Below are positions 1 to 9,700 of a stretch of DNA of 44,649 bases, one piece after another. The notes beneath the pieces were generated by a model. That model did no database searches, was not told the origin of the DNA, and saw only the letters and a program-made list of their open reading frames with translations. Each line of letters starts with the position of its first letter. Position 1 is the first letter of the stretch. The position numbers and the translations under genes are program-made. This stretch comes from Selenomonadaceae bacterium (lineage in GTDB: Bacteria; Bacillota; Negativicutes; Selenomonadales; Selenomonadaceae). The DNA lies in NCBI GenBank assembly GCA_017476425.1, contig JAFUZV010000133.1, positions 1 to 44,649 on the forward strand. The letters are read 5' to 3'.

Positions 1-200
1 ACGGCTATAAACTGATCAGCGTTGTATCTCTTCAAAATATTTGAATAGTAAACTTTGAACTTACCAAAAATGAAAACTCCACCATTACGACCGCTTGCTC
101 CGAGAAGCCAGCGATCAACTTCCTGCACCATCGTTGTAAATTTCACAATCTTCATATCTGCGCCGTCGTTGGACTTGTTATCTTGTCTGCCAAAAGCCAT
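1..200 (-). CDS. Hypothetical protein, N-terminal 66 residues only
   Basis: The gene runs off the left edge, so only its first 66 codons are visible. The start is an ATG at 198-200, preceded at a good distance by GGAGG, and a promoter-like pair lies further upstream. The peptide begins MAFGRQDNKSNDGADMKIVK and continues as a mixed, soluble-looking sequence with a WLLGASGRNGG stretch and no signal peptide or membrane segment. I do not recognise the family. It is divergent from metN with about 190 bases between the starts. The coding call rests on the ribosome binding site, promoter and uninterrupted frame to the window edge. Confidence 0.6.
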   Translation of the reverse strand, partial: MAFGRQDNKSNDGADMKIVKFTTMVQEVDRWLLGASGRNGGVFIFGKFKVYYSNILKRYNADQFIA

Positions 201-229
201 ATTCATTCCTCCAAAAAAATTTTTTTCTT

Positions 230-258
230 ATTGTAGCAAAATTAATTTCAACCTGCAA
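230..258 (-). promoter_or_regulatory. Sigma-A-type promoter of the leftward hypothetical gene
   Basis: On the minus strand TTGCAG (253-258) and TACAAT (230-235) are 17 bases apart, followed about 30 bases later by the start codon at 200. An A-tract/T-tract block lies between the -10 box and the GGAGG. Not tested experimentally. Confidence 0.55.
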
Positions 259-317
259 CAAAATTTTATTTCAAGAAAAATTTTTATTGTGATTTGCAAT
301 CGTTGAGGATTTAATAT

Positions 318-347
318 TTGACTTATATGTTTTGTTAATGATATAAT
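318..347 (+). promoter_or_regulatory. Sigma-A-type promoter of metN
   Basis: TTGACT (318-323) and TATAAT (342-347) are separated by 18 bases. The leader to the metN start at 392 is only about 40 bases, too short for a SAM (S-box) riboswitch, and no S-box motif is seen. Confidence 0.65.
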
Positions 348-391
348 TTCAGCAATTTGCAATGATTAAAAATTTTTGGAGGTTTCCTTCA

Positions 392-1450
392 ATGATAAAA
401 CTTTCACATATTGAAAAAACTTATGATAGTCCGTCTGGACCTGTTAAAGCTCTCAAAGGTATTGATTTAACGATTCGACGCGGCGAAATTTTTGGGATCA
501 TTGGACTCAGCGGCGCAGGAAAATCAACTTTGATCCGCTGCATTAATATGCTTGAACGTCCGACAGCCGGAAAAGTGATCGTTGATGGTAAAGATTTAAC
601 GGCGATGAATGATTCTGAACTTCGTGAGATGAGAAAGCAGATCGGAATGATCTTTCAACATTTCAATTTGCTTTCAAGCGCAACGGTTTATGATAATGTT
701 GCTTTTCCGTTGAGGCTTGCAAATGTCGACGAATCAGCAATTAAAAATAAAGTTGATGAATTATTAAATCTTGTTGGACTTTCTGATAAATCGAATCAAT
801 ATCCATCACAATTAAGCGGTGGACAAAAACAGCGTGTCGGAATTGCAAGAGCGTTAGCAAGTGATCCGAAAGTTTTATTATGTGACGAAGCAACAAGTGC
901 ACTTGATCCACAAACAACAAAATCAATTTTGGAACTCATCAAAGATATAAATAATTCGCTTGAATTAACCGTTGTCGTCATAACTCACGAAATGCAGGTT
1001 ATCAAAGATATTTGCGATAAAGTTGCAGTAATTTCAAACGGCGTTATCGCTGAACAAGGATCAGTTGTCGACGTGTTTATAAATCCTCAGCAAGCGATCA
1101 CAAAAGAATTTATCAGCGTGCTTTTGAGTAATGAATTACCTGTAGCATTCAGAGGCAACAGAGTAACTCAAGAGGAAACTGTCGGCAGCCTTTTATTATT
1201 ACGATTAACATTTTTCGGTGAAAGTGCTGATGATCCGGTGATCGCCGGAATGATTCGAGAAGTTTCCGGCGTTGATGTAACTTTGCTTTTTGGGACGCTT
1301 GATCAAATTCACGGTATACCTTTTGGACGAATGATTATCGGAATTTCCGGCGAACAAAGCGAAGTTGATAAAGCTATGGATTATCTTAGTCACGAAGATT
1401 TGAAATTAGAAATTATCGGTTACGTCGAAAGAAATTATAACAGGGCTTAA
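392..1450 (+). CDS. metN: Methionine ABC transporter ATP-binding protein MetN
   Basis: This is the ATPase of the methionine importer and acts at the inner face of the membrane with MetI. Counting from the ATG at 392, the Walker A motif GLSGAGKST is at residues 38-46, a Q-loop FQHFN follows, then the signature LSGGQKQR and the Walker B LLCDEATSALD. The last roughly 75 residues form the NIL regulatory domain, which in MetN binds methionine and inhibits transport. At 352 residues it has the usual family length. An in-frame ATG at 362 exists, but the one at 392 is chosen because it follows GGAGG at the right distance. metI follows after 90 bases; metQ is absent here. Confidence 0.93.
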   Translation: MIKLSHIEKTYDSPSGPVKALKGIDLTIRRGEIFGIIGLSGAGKSTLIRCINMLERPTAGKVIVDGKDLTAMNDSELREMRKQIGMIFQHFNLLSSATVYDNVAFPLRLANVDESAIKNKVDELLNLVGLSDKSNQYPSQLSGGQKQRVGIARALASDPKVLLCDEATSALDPQTTKSILELIKDINNSLELTVVVITHEMQVIKDICDKVAVISNGVIAEQGSVVDVFINPQQAITKEFISVLLSNELPVAFRGNRVTQEETVGSLLLLRLTFFGESADDPVIAGMIREVSGVDVTLLFGTLDQIHGIPFGRMIIGISGEQSEVDKAMDYLSHEDLKLEIIGYVERNYNRA

Positions 1451-1469
1451 GGCTAAGTCTGAGGGCTAA
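1449..1469 (+). repeat. Degenerate heptamer repeat after metN
   Basis: Three consecutive 7-base units, AAGGCTA, AGTCTGA and GGGCTAA, start inside the metN stop codon. A similar GGCTGAG-type series follows metI at 2207-2227, so metI is flanked by the same repeat type. Confidence 0.5.
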
Positions 1470-1484
1470 GAGATCAAAAAAATA

Positions 1485-1519
1485 ATTCTGCATTCTACAT
1501 TCTACATTCTGCATTCTAC
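1485..1519 (+). repeat. Five tandem copies of ATTCTRC
   Basis: Five exact-length heptamers (ATTCTGC, ATTCTAC, ATTCTAC, ATTCTGC, ATTCTAC) lie head to tail between metN and metI, ending just before the metI ribosome binding site. The same unit recurs at 19657-19684 between ulaF and ulaE. Confidence 0.9.
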
Positions 1520-1540
1520 ATTAAATTAGAGGTGAATTTT

Positions 1541-2194
1541 ATGTTGAGTGATGCAATACCACTTTTAACGAAAGCACTCGGCGAAACAGTTTATATGGTT
1601 ATCGTCTCAATGATCATTGCAACGGCGATCGGTGTTCCGCTCGGTGTTATTCTCAACGTTACAGCTAAAGGTCAAATTCTTGAATCACCAATTTTAAACA
1701 AAATAATAGGATCGATCGTCAATGCGATTAGATCGATCCCATTTATAATTTTAATGGTTGCAATTATTCCATTCACAAGATTTATCGTCGGCTCGGCAAT
1801 CGGAACGACAGCGGCGATGGTTCCATTAGTTATAGCATCGATACCTTTTATAGGTCGTCAAGTCGAAACGTCTTTAAAAGAAGTTCCTTATGGACTTGTT
1901 GAGGCGGCTTTAGCTATGGGCGCAACACCATTTCAAATTATCACGAAAGTTTTATTGCCGGAGTCAATGCCTTCGATCGTTGCACAACTCACAACGGTTA
2001 TCATTGCACTTGTTGGTGAATCAGCAATGGCAGGAGCGATCGGCGGCGGAGGTTTAGGTGATCTTGCGATTCGTTACGGCTATCAACGTTTCAGACCGGA
2101 TATAATGATCGCAACGGTAATAATTTTAATTGTCCTTGTTCAACTCGTTCAATTTGCTGGAAATCATTTAGCACAAAGTTTAAATAAAAAATAG
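1541..2194 (+). CDS. metI: Methionine ABC transporter permease MetI
   Basis: This is the inner-membrane channel subunit of the MetNIQ importer. It has about five hydrophobic segments in 217 residues, typical of the family, and the EAA-loop region around EAALAMGATPFQIITKVLLPE that docks onto the ATPase, followed by the conserved GESAMAGAIGGGGLGDLAIR stretch. A GTG in frame at 1532 lies within the AGAGGTG ribosome binding site, so the ATG at 1541 is the better start. It should be cotranscribed with metN. The substrate-binding lipoprotein metQ, which usually follows, is missing and the next gene is convergent. Confidence 0.92.
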   Translation: MLSDAIPLLTKALGETVYMVIVSMIIATAIGVPLGVILNVTAKGQILESPILNKIIGSIVNAIRSIPFIILMVAIIPFTRFIVGSAIGTTAAMVPLVIASIPFIGRQVETSLKEVPYGLVEAALAMGATPFQIITKVLLPESMPSIVAQLTTVIIALVGESAMAGAIGGGGLGDLAIRYGYQRFRPDIMIATVIILIVLVQLVQFAGNHLAQSLNKK

Positions 2195-2206
2195 GGCTGA
2201 GACGTT

Positions 2207-2227
2207 AGGACTGAAGGCTGAGGACTC
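2207..2227 (+). repeat. Heptamer repeat between metI and ilvA
   Basis: Units AGGACTG, AAGGCTG and AGGACTC are in tandem in the 31-base gap between the convergent metI and ilvA stop codons. They resemble the units after metN. Confidence 0.5.
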
Positions 2228-3503
2228 AACGAAGAAGATCAATTTGTTCAACGTCATAGCCGTGATCATTTAACGCCTTAATGATTCTGTTGATATGATC
2301 TTGATTGTTAGTCTCAACAGTAACCTCAAGGACAACTTTTTTAAATGAATCCGTAACTCTTGCTTGATTGTGTTCAAGTTTAATGACGTTTGCATTTTCA
2401 TCAGTAAGAATCTGCGAAACGTTGAGAAGTTGACCGGGCTTATCAGGCAGCATAACTGCAAAACAAAAAATTCTTCCACGTGCGATCAAAGCCTTATCAA
2501 TCAATGCTGAGATCGTTGAAATATCAATATTGCCGCCGCTGACTATTGCGACGACTTTTTTATTGCGGAAATTTAATTTGTTCAATGCGGCAAGTGATAA
2601 AACTCCTGCACCTTCAGCGATCAATTTATGCTTTTCGATCAAACTTAACAACGCTGACATAATTTCCATTTCATTAACAGTTATAATTTCATCGAGATAT
2701 TTTTTACAGAATGCAAAAGTCAATTCACCTGCAGTTTTAACAGCGCAGCCATCAGCAACAGTATCAGCACTTTCAAGCGTAACGATTCGATCAGCGTCAA
2801 GTGCTGCCTTCATACAAGCCGCATTCTCCGGTTCAACACCGATCACCTTAACTGTCGGACTAACTAACTTTGTAGCAAGTGCAACACCGCTGACGAATCC
2901 ACCGCCGCCAACCGGAACTAATATCGCGTCAACGTCCTTCAATTCGTTAATAATTTCAAGTGCAGTTGTTCCTTGACCAAGAAGAACTTCACGATCATTA
3001 AACGGATGAACATAAACATAACCGTATTGCTTTTGAAGTTCCAACGAATGAGCCGCCGCATCATCAAAACTATCGCCGTGAAGTACAACCTCAACGCCGA
3101 AATTTTTTGTTGCCTCAACTTTCAAAATAGGTGTCGTCGCCGGCATACAAATAACAGCTTTGATACCTAACTTTTGCGCGGCGAATGCAACGCCTTGAGC
3201 GTGATTGCCTGCCGACGCTGTGATAACTCCGCGTTGTCGTTCCTCTTCAGTAAGTTGACTAAGTTTATTATAAGCTCCACGAAGTTTAAAAGCACCTGTA
3301 TGTTGAAGATTTTCCGGCTTAAGATAAACTTCATTGCCGCTTAATTCACTGAAAAAATCGCTGTGGATCAATTTCGTCTTACGAACAACGCCGCTTAATT
3401 GTTTATCAGCACGATAGACATCAGCGATCGTTGTGCTCTCAACAATTTTATCTGATTCGTTTAAATTTAATTCTTCATTCGTTTCAAAATTATTTTCACT
3501 CAT
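2226..3503 (-). CDS. ilvA: Threonine ammonia-lyase (PLP-dependent) with C-terminal ACT domain
   Basis: The enzyme deaminates L-threonine to 2-oxobutanoate, the first step towards isoleucine or a catabolic route. The PLP-binding lysine is K73 in HTGAFKLRGAYNK, the catalytic region SAGNHAQG follows, and the phosphate-binding glycine loop is GGGG at 199-202. Residues from about 335 onward form one ACT domain (starting FAVMLPDKPGQL). A 425-residue, single-ACT enzyme matches the shorter IlvA/TdcB-like class, not the two-ACT E. coli IlvA. The first 20 or so residues are acidic and look like an extension. The start has AAGGAGAA upstream and its own promoter. It could be named tdcB; biosynthetic and catabolic roles cannot be separated from sequence. 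Confidence 0.9.
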   Translation of the reverse strand: MSENNFETNEELNLNESDKIVESTTIADVYRADKQLSGVVRKTKLIHSDFFSELSGNEVYLKPENLQHTGAFKLRGAYNKLSQLTEEERQRGVITASAGNHAQGVAFAAQKLGIKAVICMPATTPILKVEATKNFGVEVVLHGDSFDDAAAHSLELQKQYGYVYVHPFNDREVLLGQGTTALEIINELKDVDAILVPVGGGGFVSGVALATKLVSPTVKVIGVEPENAACMKAALDADRIVTLESADTVADGCAVKTAGELTFAFCKKYLDEIITVNEMEIMSALLSLIEKHKLIAEGAGVLSLAALNKLNFRNKKVVAIVSGGNIDISTISALIDKALIARGRIFCFAVMLPDKPGQLLNVSQILTDENANVIKLEHNQARVTDSFKKVVLEVTVETNNQDHINRIIKALNDHGYDVEQIDLLR

Positions 3504-3534
3504 TAAAAAATTCTCCTTAAATTAATTTTCTACG

Positions 3535-3563
3535 ATTTTAACAAATTTATTGATCGATCGCAA
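3535..3563 (-). promoter_or_regulatory. Promoter of ilvA
   Basis: On the minus strand TTGCGA (3558-3563) and TAAAAT (3535-3540) are exactly 17 bases apart, 32 bases before the start codon. Confidence 0.55.
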
Positions 3564-3613
3564 TAAAAAAACTTTTTAGGTTCAAGATAAAAAATTTTTT
3601 TCAGACTTAAAAA

Positions 3614-3652
3614 TAAAAAAAAGAGGCTTAACACACAAATATGTATAGCCTC
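3614..3652 (-). terminator. Intrinsic terminator after the RTX gene
   Basis: Read leftward, GAGGCT (3647-3652) pairs with AGCCTC (3623-3628), with further pairing towards the loop, and is followed by a run of eight T. It lies 77 bases past the RTX stop codon, and no plus-strand gene needs it. Confidence 0.8.
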
Positions 3653-3728
3653 ATTAAAGTTGAAAATTATATATAAGAGAAATATTTATTTAGAATCAGC
3701 CTAAGCGTATTTAATGTTCACGATCTTA

Positions 3729-6497
3729 TTAGCTTCTATTTAATGATTGACTTTGATAAATCTTTTTTGATTCGATAGTTGAAGTTACTAAATCACTATC
3801 AATATCCGTGAAAATATTTGTATCCGTCTGAGTCTCTGTAGAATAATCAATAGAATTTGTCTGCAAGATCGAATCAAGATCATTACCTGCAATATTATCA
3901 TCAGCAGTAAACCAAGTTTCATTCACAACATTTTGATCAAATTCAGCATAAGCCGCAACTCTCGAATCAGTAGAATTTGTCTTGTATGTTTGAGTAGAAT
4001 TATTTATAGTGATCTTTTTGCCTTTGCCATTTTTAACCGTGATTGTTCCATCACCTAAGTCAAAAATGACATCTTTTTTGCTAATTGTCCAAGTGTAATT
4101 TGTGCCGCTCGGTAAACTTATAACATCACCTGCTGCATAATCAGTAATAATATCTTTTCCGCCGTCATAAACAAATTTGTCATTGCCTGCGCCGCCGGTA
4201 AGTGTATTATTACCTTCACCGCCGTTGAGAATATCAACACCTGCGCCGCCAACTAATGAATCATTGCCTTCATTACCGTTGAGAGTATCGTTACCTTTTC
4301 CACCGATTAATGTATCGTTACCTTCACCGCCATTCAAGCTATCTGCTACCGTTCCGCCTTTCAATACATTATCTTTATCGTTGCCATTGATTGTAACAGC
4401 TTTCTTAGCACTTGAGGCATCTACAGTCTTTATAAGTCCATTATTTGAGACATTTACCTCTCCACCGGTTGAATTTACTAATGTAGCTAAACTATTGCCA
4501 TAAATAATTTTTTCGTCGTTTATTGTTATTGCTTTACCTTTGCCATTGTTAATTTGAAGTCTTCCACCGTTACTCATAACTAATATGACATTCTTTTTAT
4601 CCAACGAGCTTGAAACAACCGTTTGATCTGCCTCAAGAGAAATTTTATCTGCGACCACATAATCAGTTATAATATCATGACCTGCTGTGTAAACAAAAAG
4701 ATCATTACCTGCTCCACCCGTTAAGGTATCGTTGCCACTTCCACCGGTTAAAGTATCAGCACCTTTACCACCTTTGATTAATCCATCTGAAATAATTTCC
4801 AGACCATTCTTTTTACCAACATTTGAATCATCAACGATATTAATAGCCGGAGAAATTTCAGCAGTATTAATTTTTGTGTTTTTAGTTTTCTTGATATAAG
4901 CATCAGTAATTGTAAGAGTTAAATTGCTGCCGGAACCTTTCAAAGTATAATCGTCTTTTACAAAAGTTATTTTTTTATAAGAGTAAATAGGCTTTTTATT
5001 TTTGTAAGTTATGGTGACTGCATTATTAACTCTGATTGAATTACCATCTGTTAAAGTATAAATTATATCTTGAGCATTATTAGAATCGCTGTCAACAATA
5101 TCAATAGACTCAATAGCGTTATTATCTTGCAATTTAATTATGTCTTTACCTTCAGTATAATCAGTGATCACATCATTGCCACCGTAATAAATAATGGTAT
5201 CTTTACCGCTGCCGGTTGCAAGAGTATTATCACCAAGACCGCTGAAAATGAGATTATCTTTTGAATTTCCAACAAGTCCAACTGAAGTATTTCTTTCAGA
5301 AGAATCAATCGTAACAACAGAAGGATTCCAAACAGTATTGATCGTTTGACCGTCATCAGCACCGACTGTTATCGATTTTGCACCGTACACTTGACAAGAA
5401 AAATTATCATTTTGATCAATAATTTTTATCTTTTGGCCTACACCTTTCAAAATATTAACTGTTCCTTTGTTGAGATTAGTTGGCACTTCTTTACCATTTT
5501 TATTAATAAGATTATTATTTTTAATTATTAATCTCAAAGTTCCATTGTTCTTTATTTCACCTAATTCAATAAAACCGGTGTCAACTTTAATTTGATCCTG
5601 CTCTTCAAAGTCAGTTATTGTAGTTTCATTGACGTGACCTTTATTAGCATAAGCCGGAATTGTTGGCGAATATCCACGAACAATAAACGTGTTGGAATAC
5701 TTTTCTATTTTTTGGAAGTAAGCAGCATCAGCTTCAGGAAAATACTTATTAACTCTATCAACTATTTCAGCAGTAAGAGTATCGTGACCGCCGGTTAGAG
5801 TATCTTTTCCTGCTCCACCTTCAAGAGTGTCATCACCTTTGTTACCGCCATAGATCGAATCATTGCCTTTGCCACCTACAATAAAATTGTAAGCGTCATT
5901 GCCTTCTATGGTGATACCGGTTGTACGATAAATTGAGTTGAGTTGTTCCTTAATTTTGTCAGTTCTTGCAATACCCGGAGAGGTGTAATTGACTTTATCG
6001 TAATGAAGATTAGAAACCGTGACAGTCTTCCTGCCGACTTTATTACTCTTAGTAAGCTCATTATCACGAGTGAGACCTGCCTTGCCGGTTGCAATGACAC
6101 TAGAACCTAATGAAGCATAGCCTGAAGCAACAACAGTAACAACTCCGGCAACAATACTATCATCAACATTAAATCCGAGTCCGCCGTCTTCTTCCATCTG
6201 ATTTGTTACGGTGTCTAACGTGTGATCAGCACTTGCAAAGAGATCATAAAAACTATCAAGATTTTCAACATCACTTTTATTAAATGCACCTACTACAGTT
6301 GTCATATCATTAAGTCTGTACTTCGTCAGTGTCTTATCTGAGTCTTTATTCTTGCTAGTATTCAACGTGTTGTTTGTAAGTATTACCGCAGCCATAGCAT
6401 TAAACGGCGGTGTCGGCTCTAATACATCCACAAAGTAAGTAAAATCGCCGCTTTCCAATGACACAAGCAAATCTCTTTCTTCCTTACCAACTGCCAT
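3729..6497 (-). CDS. C-terminal part of a giant RTX calcium-binding repeat protein (frameshifted)
   Basis: This frame carries classical RTX nonapeptides (GGxGxDxLx), for example GGEGNDTLIGGKGNDTL, in three groups, two of them ending in the typical FVYxxGxDIITDY block. The repeats should bind calcium after export. The final 60 residues are non-repetitive (WFTADDNIAGNDLDSIL onward) and may be the secretion or anchoring tail. The ATG at 6497 has no ribosome binding site. The same frame stays open back to about 6743 and encodes more RTX sequence (STGTGNDRIYFD), joining the upstream gene. I therefore read this as the 3' part of one gene of about 2,335 codons, broken by a one-base loss at 6725-6746. 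Between the repeat groups is a non-repeat segment of about 200 residues. No type I secretion genes are nearby. Confidence 0.85.
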   Translation of the reverse strand: MAVGKEERDLLVSLESGDFTYFVDVLEPTPPFNAMAAVILTNNTLNTSKNKDSDKTLTKYRLNDMTTVVGAFNKSDVENLDSFYDLFASADHTLDTVTNQMEEDGGLGFNVDDSIVAGVVTVVASGYASLGSSVIATGKAGLTRDNELTKSNKVGRKTVTVSNLHYDKVNYTSPGIARTDKIKEQLNSIYRTTGITIEGNDAYNFIVGGKGNDSIYGGNKGDDTLEGGAGKDTLTGGHDTLTAEIVDRVNKYFPEADAAYFQKIEKYSNTFIVRGYSPTIPAYANKGHVNETTITDFEEQDQIKVDTGFIELGEIKNNGTLRLIIKNNNLINKNGKEVPTNLNKGTVNILKGVGQKIKIIDQNDNFSCQVYGAKSITVGADDGQTINTVWNPSVVTIDSSERNTSVGLVGNSKDNLIFSGLGDNTLATGSGKDTIIYYGGNDVITDYTEGKDIIKLQDNNAIESIDIVDSDSNNAQDIIYTLTDGNSIRVNNAVTITYKNKKPIYSYKKITFVKDDYTLKGSGSNLTLTITDAYIKKTKNTKINTAEISPAINIVDDSNVGKKNGLEIISDGLIKGGKGADTLTGGSGNDTLTGGAGNDLFVYTAGHDIITDYVVADKISLEADQTVVSSSLDKKNVILVMSNGGRLQINNGKGKAITINDEKIIYGNSLATLVNSTGGEVNVSNNGLIKTVDASSAKKAVTINGNDKDNVLKGGTVADSLNGGEGNDTLIGGKGNDTLNGNEGNDSLVGGAGVDILNGGEGNNTLTGGAGNDKFVYDGGKDIITDYAAGDVISLPSGTNYTWTISKKDVIFDLGDGTITVKNGKGKKITINNSTQTYKTNSTDSRVAAYAEFDQNVVNETWFTADDNIAGNDLDSILQTNSIDYSTETQTDTNIFTDIDSDLVTSTIESKKIYQSQSLNRS

Positions 6498-6724
6498 AGT
6501 TGCAAAATTTGTATTGCCGTGTACAATGAGATCGTCCTCACCAACGTGTTTAGCACCGTAAACAATATTATGTGAATGATCTTTATAGTCGTCAATTATA
6601 AATTTGTTATTTCCACTAGAACTTTTAATACTGACAATGTCATTTCCTTCACCAGGATCAATTGTTGCACCGCTTGAAAGATCAAAGTAAATTCGATCAT
6701 TTCCAGTACCAGTACTTACACTAG

Positions 6725-9700
6725 TTAATGATTGTAAATTGTATCATCGCCATCGCCGCTAATGATAGTAGGCGCAGACGAGTTATTGACAATGTAATCG
6801 TCACCTTCGCCACTGACAATACTAGCACCGGATACAGTAGAGTAATTACGAATAGTATCATCACCTGTTCCGGTGATTATTGTTGAATGTGAAGAAAAGT
6901 TTTCAACAGTATTATTACCATCACCGGCAAAGATCGTAGCAGGACCATTACCAGATAAATTTTTAATTGTATCGTTTCCGCTACCGGTTGTTATTTTAGA
7001 TTTACCGGATTTATTTTGAATAAAATTATCGCCTTCACCAGCTTCAATACTAGTAATATCATTTGTAGCCGTAACAGTAGAATTGTTGTAAATTGTGTCG
7101 TTACCCGATCCGGCAGTTATTTTTGATTTAGACGCATTGTTATTAATCCAATTATGACCTTCACCGGCAAAGATATAAGCCGGACCGCCTGTAGATTGAT
7201 TGTTAATGCTGTCATTACCATAGCCGCTATCGATAGTAACTAAATCACCACTGCCAAAATTATAAACGGTATCATTTCCATAACCTGTAACGATAGAAGC
7301 TTTATAACCGCTATTGCTGACATAATCGGTATCAGCTATTAAGCTACTGCCTTCAAAGAATCCGGAATTAATAGTAGCATACTCACCGGAGTTAGAAATA
7401 GTGTCGTTGCCTTCACCGCCAACTATTGAAGCATTAGAACCGGCATTGTAAATAGTGTCATTGCCAACGCCACCATCTATAGTAACGGTATCGGCACTGC
7501 TACTATTATAAATGGTATCATTGTCCACGCCGGCATTAATAGAAACATTAGTTGATTCATTCCAAATATAGTCTTTACCTTCGCCGCCGTCAATCGTGAC
7601 ATAAGGTGTATTGCTATCACCTTTCAAACAATGAGTATGATCATTTTTTCCATTCTTATTATAAATTGTATCATTGCCTGTACCGGCGATTATAGTACTA
7701 TGATGTGCACCATAATTATTAATATAATCGTCGCCACTAAGTGCATTTATAATTTTTCCTGAACCGAAATTAACATAAATATAATCATCAGCAGTTGTGA
7801 AGGTAAGAGTAGCGGTATTTTTGTATTTATTTGCAGAATGAGGATCATCATAAGTGCCGATAGTATCTTGATTGTGAATGTCGTTAAGGTAGACGAAAGA
7901 ATTAAATTTTTTGTAAGTAGTTCCTATCCAATCACCAGCCCAATAACGAGTGTATTTATAATTATCAGTTGAAGTGCCTTCACGAACAGTAAAGCAATTA
8001 GAATTAACTTTTAAAGAATTGCCGGTAACATTGAGAGTGAAGATACCTCTGACATTAGTTGAAAGGCTACTGACTGAAAAACTGCTTAAGGTATCAGTTC
8101 CCTTAACAGTGTACTTGCTAGGATTAACATAGACATAATTAGAATTACTTGAATAACTTTCAGAAGATTGACTGACACCACTATTTAAAGCAATAAGACC
8201 GCCGCCATAGTAATGAATTAGATTGTCGCCACACCAATAATCTGTGGTTTTACTGAAAACGATAGTATCATTACCATCACCAAGATAATAATCGATCATT
8301 GAGTTAGCAGAATCATCAACAATGCTGTCATTGCCTTGACCGCCGGTGATCGTTGCGTGGTAAGAATGATTATAAATAGTATCAGTACCTGCGCCAGAGT
8401 TGATACTTGCACGACCTTCATAAGAATTATTGTAGATTTTGTCTGCACCTGAGCCGCTTTTGATTGTTGATTGAGACGAATTGTTATAAATGAAATTTGA
8501 ACCATTGCCGGCATCAATAATCGCAGAACCTGTAGAAGAATTATTATAAATTGTATCGTTGCCGCCAAGTGCAGTTATGGTAGATTGATAAGATTGATTG
8601 TAAATATAATTACTTTCATTGTTAAGATCGTCGCCGCCATAAATACTTGCAGAACCAATAGAAGAGGTATTAATGATAGTATCTTTGCCGGTGCCACCGG
8701 TTATTGTTGATTGCGAAGATTTATTATAAATATAATCGTCTTCAGTGCCACCGTCAATAAATGCAGCTCCTAAAGTAGAGAAATTCCAAACAGAATCATT
8801 TCCTGTACCTGCACTTATTGTTGATTGTGAAGAATTATTGTAAATATAATCGTCTTCAGTTCCGCCGTCTATAACAGCAGGACCAGAACTGGAATGACTC
8901 CAAATAGAATCTTTACCTTGTCCACCAAGAATTGTGTTATAAGCACCATAACTATTAATTGAATCATTGCCATCACCGGCATCAACAGAAACACTAGCTC
9001 CATAGTTATAAACTGTATCGTCACCACGACCTGCTTCGATAGTAACATAACTACCACTATTCCAAATAGTATCGTTGTCATTTATGCCACCGCCGGTAAT
9101 ATCGTCACTACGAATGGTAACATAACTGCCAGAGTTGTAGACGGTATCCGCACCAAGTCCAGCAACAATGGAAACGTACTGAGAATTATTGTAAATATAA
9201 TCATCATCAAGACCAGCATCAATCGTTACATAACTAGTATAACTGCTATGATCATTATAAATTGTGTCATTACCTGTACCACCAATAATAGTACTCTTTG
9301 TTGCGCCCCAATTTTTTATATAATCATCACCATCAAGAGCATCAAGAATTTTACCTGTACCAAAATTTGTATAGATATAGTCAGCGGCAGTAGTAAATTG
9401 TGGTTTTTGGATTTTAGCATAATTTTCGCTAAAATTAGAGTTATCAAAATTACCTTTACCCGTAGCAACGTAATTATCAGAATAAACGTAATCATCAATA
9501 CGTTCATCATCACGATAAACAAAAGAATTAAAAACTCTTAACCCATTATTAGAAGGACTCGGCCAATCATTATCCCAATAGCGTGTATATTTATAACCGC
9601 TACCATCTTTCTCTCTGACAGTGAAACATTTACTATCAACGGTAATTTTTCCGCCACTGGTGACATCAAAACTAATTTTACCATTTGTATAATTGTAAGA

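Noticed and set aside
201..391. SAM riboswitch before metN
   Set aside because: The promoter is only about 45 bases before the start codon and no S-box core is present.
2530..2976. Plus-strand frame opposite ilvA and similar long antisense frames opposite the RTX, tkt and ula genes
   Set aside because: They lie wholly opposite well-supported genes, lack ribosome binding sites and have no recognisable protein features.
3729..6497. Reading the second RTX frame as a separate gene starting at 6497
   Set aside because: There is no ribosome binding site before that ATG, and the frame carries RTX coding sequence for about 80 more codons upstream.
6725..9290. CRISPR-like array in the 54-base repeats
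   Set aside because: The repeats are coding, diverge between copies, keep the reading frame and have no unique spacers.
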